Positions 61,301 to 64,000 of a stretch of DNA of 64,000 bases are shown here, piece after piece; within the stretch, counting starts at the first letter, position 1, and the number at the start of each line of letters is the position of its first letter. A model generated the notes under the pieces. That model worked only from the letters and a program-made list of their open reading frames with translations. It ran no database searches and was not told the origin of the DNA. This DNA comes from Pseudomonadota bacterium (lineage in GTDB: Bacteria > Pseudomonadota > Alphaproteobacteria > Acetobacterales > Acetobacteraceae). Position numbers and translations under genes: made by a program. The stretch lies in the NCBI GenBank assembly GCA_021851785.1, contig JAJZBV010000013.1, positions 1-64,000 on the forward strand, given 5' to 3'.

Positions 61301-64000
61301 GTTCGGGAAGCTTGTCGCGACGTTGCTGAGATCGGCGCTTCCGCCCGCGCCAGTGATGCTGGCGCCGTTGAGGTCGAGGGTGGAGACAGCCAGCGCATCG
61401 GTGCTCTGGCCGGATTGCACGGTGTAGTCGAATACCAGGTCCGACGTGCCCGACGCCGCGGCGTCATACGTTGCCGTGCCGCCGTCGTTCAGGATGAGAT
61501 CGGGCGTGCCCCCGGAGACCGTCACCGGGGCGCTGAGATCGAGCGTGAAGGCGATGCTGTGGCCGGTCGTGATGTCCCCCGTATCCGGCGAGGCGGTCAG
61601 CGCCGTCAGGGTCGGCGCTGATTGAGCGGTGGAGCCATTGACTATCCCCACATCGCCGCCGGCGTTGACAAGGCTGAAGTCGCTCGCCGAGTAGCTGCCA
61701 CTTGGGTTGAATTGCAGGCTCGCGAGTGGGCCATTGGCGCCGGCCACGGTTAGCGCGTTGTTGGCGCCGAGCGAAACCTGATCAGCGCTTGTGTAGGCGT
61801 CATTGGTGAGAACGATGGTGTCGCCGGTGACAAATCCGCTAATAATTCCGGAAAATTCGCCAGGAACGCCAAGATCCAGTACGCCACCGACGCCGTTGAA
61901 CGAAACATCTTGCCCATCATTTGCACGGAGATCAATCGTCCCGGCCGCCTCGATTGTTGCCGCGCCGGCGCCAGTGACAGGGATATCCACGATCAATAGG
62001 CCATGATGTGCGACGAATTCGCCATCGTTAACGAAAGAGTAGTTGCCAGGATCAAGCACAAGTGCGCCACCGGATACGTTCGCTTCAACCAGCCCCCCTG
62101 CACCATTGATGAAATTAAAAGTGTCTATGGCTCCGGCACCAGAGATCGTATTGTTGTAATTTGTTAAGGTGGCGCGGCCGTTGCTAAGGACACTGCTATT
62201 TCCAGAGAGCGAGATCGATCCTCCCCCTGTTAGCGTCAAGTCTTCGTTAGAAAGGAGATCAGAATTCTGGTCGACGGAAATGACGCCGGCATTGTTGACA
62301 TCTCCACCACCACTTATAGATAAAACGCTACCCTGCGTGATCGTCAGTGTCGCATCGGAGCTTAGCGTAAGATTTTTGCAAAATGGATTATCACCATTAT
62401 TGATTACGACAGTACCAGCTTCGATAATTACATTATCGGTTGATCCTGGTATAACGATTGGGCTCCAATCTGTAGACGTAGCCCAATTCCCATTTGTACC
62501 ATTCGACCACGTTATATTAATATTTTGTGGAACATTAACCGCCAGATTCGCAAATGTCTCAAAGGGTGCGTTTGGAAAATTGGCGCTTCCCCCCGCACCG
62601 ATGACGCCGGCGCCATTGAGGTCGATGGTCGACACAGCCAGCACGTCAGCGCTCTGGCCCGATTGGACGGTGTAATCGAACACCATGTCCGATCCGCCCG
62701 ATGCCGCTGCGTCATAAGCCGCTGTGCCCCCATCGTTCAGTATGAGTTCTGGCGTGCCCGAAACCGTCACCGAAGCGCTCATGCGGAGCGTAAAGGTGAT
62801 GGACTGGCCAGTCGTGATGTCAGCCGTCGCATATGGCGAGACCGTCAGCACCGTCAGAGTTGGCCCTGGCTGGGGTTGAAGTTGAACATCGATCGTGCTG
62901 GTCGCCAGCTTCGACGACCCATTGGCATCGCTGACCATCCAGGTGATGGTGCGGCTGGTATCGGTTCCATTTGCTGTCGGGTCAGCCGCCGTTGAACTGT
63001 AAGTGACGGAGTCGAGCGCCGTCTGATAGTCAGCCAAACTTGCCGTGCCCGAAAGCGTTAACTCGTCGGTCGCACCATTAAATATGAAGACCTCGCCAAC
63101 GATGCCATTTTGATCGACGAAATTGAGCCTATCACCTGCGAGCACACCACTGCTAATTTGAACGATGGCGCCGGTCAAATCGGCAGAGCTGGGATCAGTT
63201 ACTTTCAGACCGGGATCTAATGCAGCGGCGGCGGCGCCGGCAGTATAAGTCGCGGAGACTCCGATACCTGTAACAGAGGGGAGCGCATTGACTTCTAGGT
63301 TCGGGAAGTTTTGCGCTACATTGGAGAGATCGGCATTTCCCCCCGCGCCGGCGATGCTGGCGCCGTTGAGGTCGAGGGTGGACACCGAAAGCGCGTCGGT
63401 GCTCTGGCCGGATTGGACGGTGTAATTGAACACCAGGTCCGAAGCGACTGACGCCGCCGCGTCGTACGTCGCGGTGCCGCCGTCGTTCAATACGAGTTCG
63501 GGCGTGCCCCCGGAGACCGTTGCCGGGGCGCTGAGATCGAGCGTGAAGAGAATCGTCCCGCCGGTCACGATATCGCCGGTCTCCGGCGAGGCGGTCAGCG
63601 CCGTCCAGGTTGGCGTTGGATGAGAGGAGGATTGAACATCGATCGTGTAGCCAGGCAAAACAGCACTTCCGGCTGAAAGATCGAGTGTTGTGGTGGGTAA
63701 GGTTAAAAGTGGCAAGAAAGACGACGGGACCAATGGATAGGTTTGATCGAATGCTGGGCCTAGCTGAAGCGTACCACCGAGTGATACCACCTGAAGAGAC
63801 AAAGCAGAAAGGTCAAGCGCCGCTGACCCGGCTAATCCATATTGGGTTGTTAGAATACCCGAGAGAGAATAAGTGGGCGTCAATACAACTGGCTGGTTCC
63901 AGCCGCTCGGAACATGAAAAACGAAGCCGCTACCGACTGGCTCGGTTTCCGCTTGGCCACCAAAATTTGGCGTCAGGGTAATATCAAGCGCCGTCGGTGT
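58373..64000 (-). CDS. giant secreted RTX-like adhesin, 5' end beyond window
   Basis: The 3' part of a minus-strand gene, at least 1875 residues; the frame is open to base 64000. From N to C: Ig/cadherin-like repeats of two kinds (A in three copies, B in two), a beta-helix-like Asn/Gly/Ser-rich region (about 61625-62515), a lectin/LamG-like domain (about 60615-61255), a second beta-rich region, and a C-terminal RTX-like block with degenerate GGxGxD-type repeats (GGSGNETLGGG, GGTGRDILFGG) and an ending FKPGQDVVNLYGY. Cysteine is almost absent. Such proteins leave by type I secretion. No dedicated ABC exporter is near; tolC at 26913 could serve. A/T-rich patches at 59640-60200 and 61800-62530 suggest mosaic assembly. 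Confidence 0.85.
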   Translation of the reverse strand, partial: TPTALDITLTPNFGGQAETEPVGSGFVFHVPSGWNQPVVLTPTYSLSGILTTQYGLAGSAALDLSALSLQVVSLGGTLQLGPAFDQTYPLVPSSFLPLLTLPTTTLDLSAGSAVLPGYTIDVQSSSHPTPTWTALTASPETGDIVTGGTILFTLDLSAPATVSGGTPELVLNDGGTATYDAAASVASDLVFNYTVQSGQSTDALSVSTLDLNGASIAGAGGNADLSNVAQNFPNLEVNALPSVTGIGVSATYTAGAAAAALDPGLKVTDPSSADLTGAIVQISSGVLAGDRLNFVDQNGIVGEVFIFNGATDELTLSGTASLADYQTALDSVTYSSTAADPTANGTDTSRTITWMVSDANGSSKLATSTIDVQLQPQPGPTLTVLTVSPYATADITTGQSITFTLRMSASVTVSGTPELILNDGGTAAYDAAASGGSDMVFDYTVQSGQSADVLAVSTIDLNGAGVIGAGGSANFPNAPFETFANLAVNVPQNINITWSNGTNGNWATSTDWSPIVIPGSTDNVIIEAGTVVINNGDNPFCKNLTLSSDATLTITQGSVLSISGGGDVNNAGVISVDQNSDLLSNEDLTLTGGGSISLSGNSSVLSNGRATLTNYNNTISGAGAIDTFNFINGAGGLVEANVSGGALVLDPGNYSFVNDGEFVAHHGLLIVDIPVTGAGAATIEAAGTIDLRANDGQDVSFNGVGGVLDLGVPGEFSGIISGFVTGDTIVLTNDAYTSADQVSLGANNALTVAGANGPLASLQFNPSGSYSASDFSLVNAGGDVGIVNGSTAQSAPTLTALTASPDTGDITTGHSIAFTLDLSAPVTVSGGTPDLILNDGGTATYDAAASGTSDLVFDYTVQSGQSTDALAVSTLDLNGASITGAGGSADLSNVATSFPNLGINASTTISNSTTLLSDNFTQDSSLNANLFEINGPAATAALTNFDASPTATIIAPEITFSPTLGLGIGDPAGTYTQGGIQSTEAFSGPFTVTATGMATSIDGGPLQIAITSADGGSGIGIDAGQSANPQTTGFNYSLPSGPGTLWQTAGNLYATAPTLNVPYTFTISVGAAGEATVSVANNGTLLGSNTASVGTGPFYVVLSDGTGAYSSGSPNQAYWSNLQITGSNINTGISLSGEGNTVAYTAGGAAVAIDPNLGVSDATATDLVGASVVISHGFLSGDTLDFTNQNGISGSFDNTAGVLTLSGTASLADYQKALDSVSFGSSATDPTANGTDDSRTITWSVSDTSGSSIGATSTIDVNMNALVVGSATDTVLPTGAQINTNTALINSGGTMSLTGNAVNTRDGVTIDTSGLVDGYGVLWSNVTNNGVLDPTGEELTVEGSITGTGTVSIGTSADVALMGAIGSGQTVAFLDGTGTLDLGDLTGFAGTIDNYQSGDLVRIDSLTITKSSVSIVHSEAIVSLYDGSTLVGTLDFSGAYTANNFNLSTSGKFSAITWSSGFSVTPPPGVFTGTVTPPPQSPELSGTIEVNGTAIEYPFGTLTIPNGGALDDGASNTTLKTPVIFSGNGTISAISGTTLALDGAITSGGTLALDGNVDMPDFSNSGTIYANGGADTIGALAKNIWVSAGPSAALTFLGHMGAATVFGQGGGLLEGGAGGDNVLVANGGATTVLGSTGGNDTLVGAAGTVMIAATPNDLVFAASNGGNDTVFGTASGTDTLVGGNAGAATLVGSTGNDEMWGGTGRDILFGGSGNETLGGGQGNTTVVAGTGASTLVGGSGDQEFVGATSGHATIFSGVGNTTLFSGGEALTAVLQNSGQAIDSIVLQSGDATIWGASGTNAGTDVYDVISGTAGGQNMIFGFKPGQDVVNLYGYSAGAAHIVANSGGTAMTLPDGTAIAFVGISSSQVAESLHYG
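60205..60590 (-). repeat. adhesin repeat type B, copy 2
   Basis: Module with VAYTAGGAAVAIDPNLGV, LTLSGTASLADYQKALDSV and DSRTITWSVSDTSGSS, matching copy 1 closely at the GTASLADYQ and TITW positions. Confidence 0.85.
61270..61622 (-). repeat. adhesin repeat type A, copy 3
   Basis: Module with TASPDTGDITTGHSIAFTLD, DGGTATYDAAASGTSDLVFD and DLNGASITGAGGSADLSNVA, very like copy 1. Confidence 0.85.
62520..62865 (-). repeat. adhesin repeat type A, copy 2
   Basis: The most divergent of the three A modules: TVSPYATADITTGQSITFTL, then DGGTAAYDAAASGGSDMVFD and STIDLNGAGVIGAGGSANFP. It leads into the Asn-rich beta-helix-like region. Confidence 0.8.
62872..63270 (-). repeat. adhesin repeat type B, copy 1
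   Basis: Encodes a cadherin-like module with ATYTAGAAAAALDPGLKV, LTLSGTASLADYQTALDSV and TSRTITWMVSDANGSS. The second copy is at about 60205-60590. A and B alternate in the upstream portion. Confidence 0.85.
63280..63612 (-). repeat. adhesin repeat type A, copy 1
   Basis: Encodes a module running from ALTASPETGD through DGGTATYDAAAS and TVQSGQSTDAL to SNVAQNFPNLEVN. Copies also lie at about 61270-61622 and 62520-62865. Copies 1 and 3 are very close at DNA level, pointing to recent duplication. Confidence 0.85.

Overview
The window is a GC-rich stretch of bacterial chromosome. The gene content points to an alphaproteobacterium, most likely of the Acetobacteraceae (Rhodospirillales): a dusB-ntrB-ntrC-ntrY-ntrX cluster, separate purS/purQ/purL, a PopZ-like DUF2497 protein, a decaprenyl-type polyprenyl synthase, a periplasmic PQQ alcohol dehydrogenase and a giant RTX-like surface protein. 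The genus cannot be fixed from the sequence. Genes are tightly packed, many sharing ATGA or TGATG stop/start overlaps, and no gene-free stretch exceeds 300 bases. I saw no rRNA, tRNA, CRISPR array or insertion sequence.

Layout. 1-3180 is an accessory corner on the minus strand: a DUF262 + HEPN-RNase pair with less GC-rich DNA, then a VapBC-like toxin-antitoxin pair. 3180-6130 (minus) holds a small secreted protein, a Trm112-like protein, a LON-domain protein, a thioredoxin-TPR protein and a TerC/YjbE membrane protein. 6248-17109 (plus) is a long purine run: purB, an NRDE protein, purC, purS, a Rap1a/Tai-like secreted protein, purQ, an AAA ATPase + DUF4276 pair, purL, bolA, grxD and two tandem ADP-ribosylglycohydrolases. 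17334-18854 holds metY behind a palindromic promoter and a tiny membrane protein. ispF (minus) faces away from dusB-ntrBC-ntrYX (19492-26828), followed by tolC, a PopZ-like gene and valS. 32998-37272 is trpB-trpA-accD-folC, each gene overlapping the next by 4 bases, followed by an O-methyltransferase, a dienelactone-hydrolase-type protein and cardiolipin synthase. 40588-48542 is all minus: an EEP-family phosphohydrolase, a diheme cytochrome c, a PQQ alcohol dehydrogenase with the Asp-x-Asp signature of lanthanide enzymes, a beta-lactamase-fold hydrolase, a 14-TM MFS pump, an XRE regulator, a LOG-family protein and polyprenyl synthase. 48582-57224 (plus) has DUF2007-trmN6, a complete branched-chain amino acid-type ABC importer, a quinone oxidoreductase, an EamA exporter and an alpha/beta hydrolase. 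A malate/lactate dehydrogenase-family gene and the 3' part of a giant secreted adhesin close the window on the minus strand.

The most unusual point is the purine operon. Between purQ and purL sits a two-gene module, an OLD/ABC-type ATPase and a TOPRIM-like DUF4276 protein. It looks like a two-component defence system, yet it is joined to purQ and purL by 4-base overlaps on both sides and so is probably translated with them. A secreted Rap1a/Tai-domain gene is likewise wedged between purS and purQ, and the purQ start region carries a 17-base duplication of that gene's 3' end. The run ends in two ADP-ribosylglycohydrolase paralogues, the first without a standard start codon where its twin has ATG. 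Elsewhere the window holds three copies of an A/T-rich palindromic intergenic element, several codon-length tandem repeats at gene ends, and several palindromes that look like operators.
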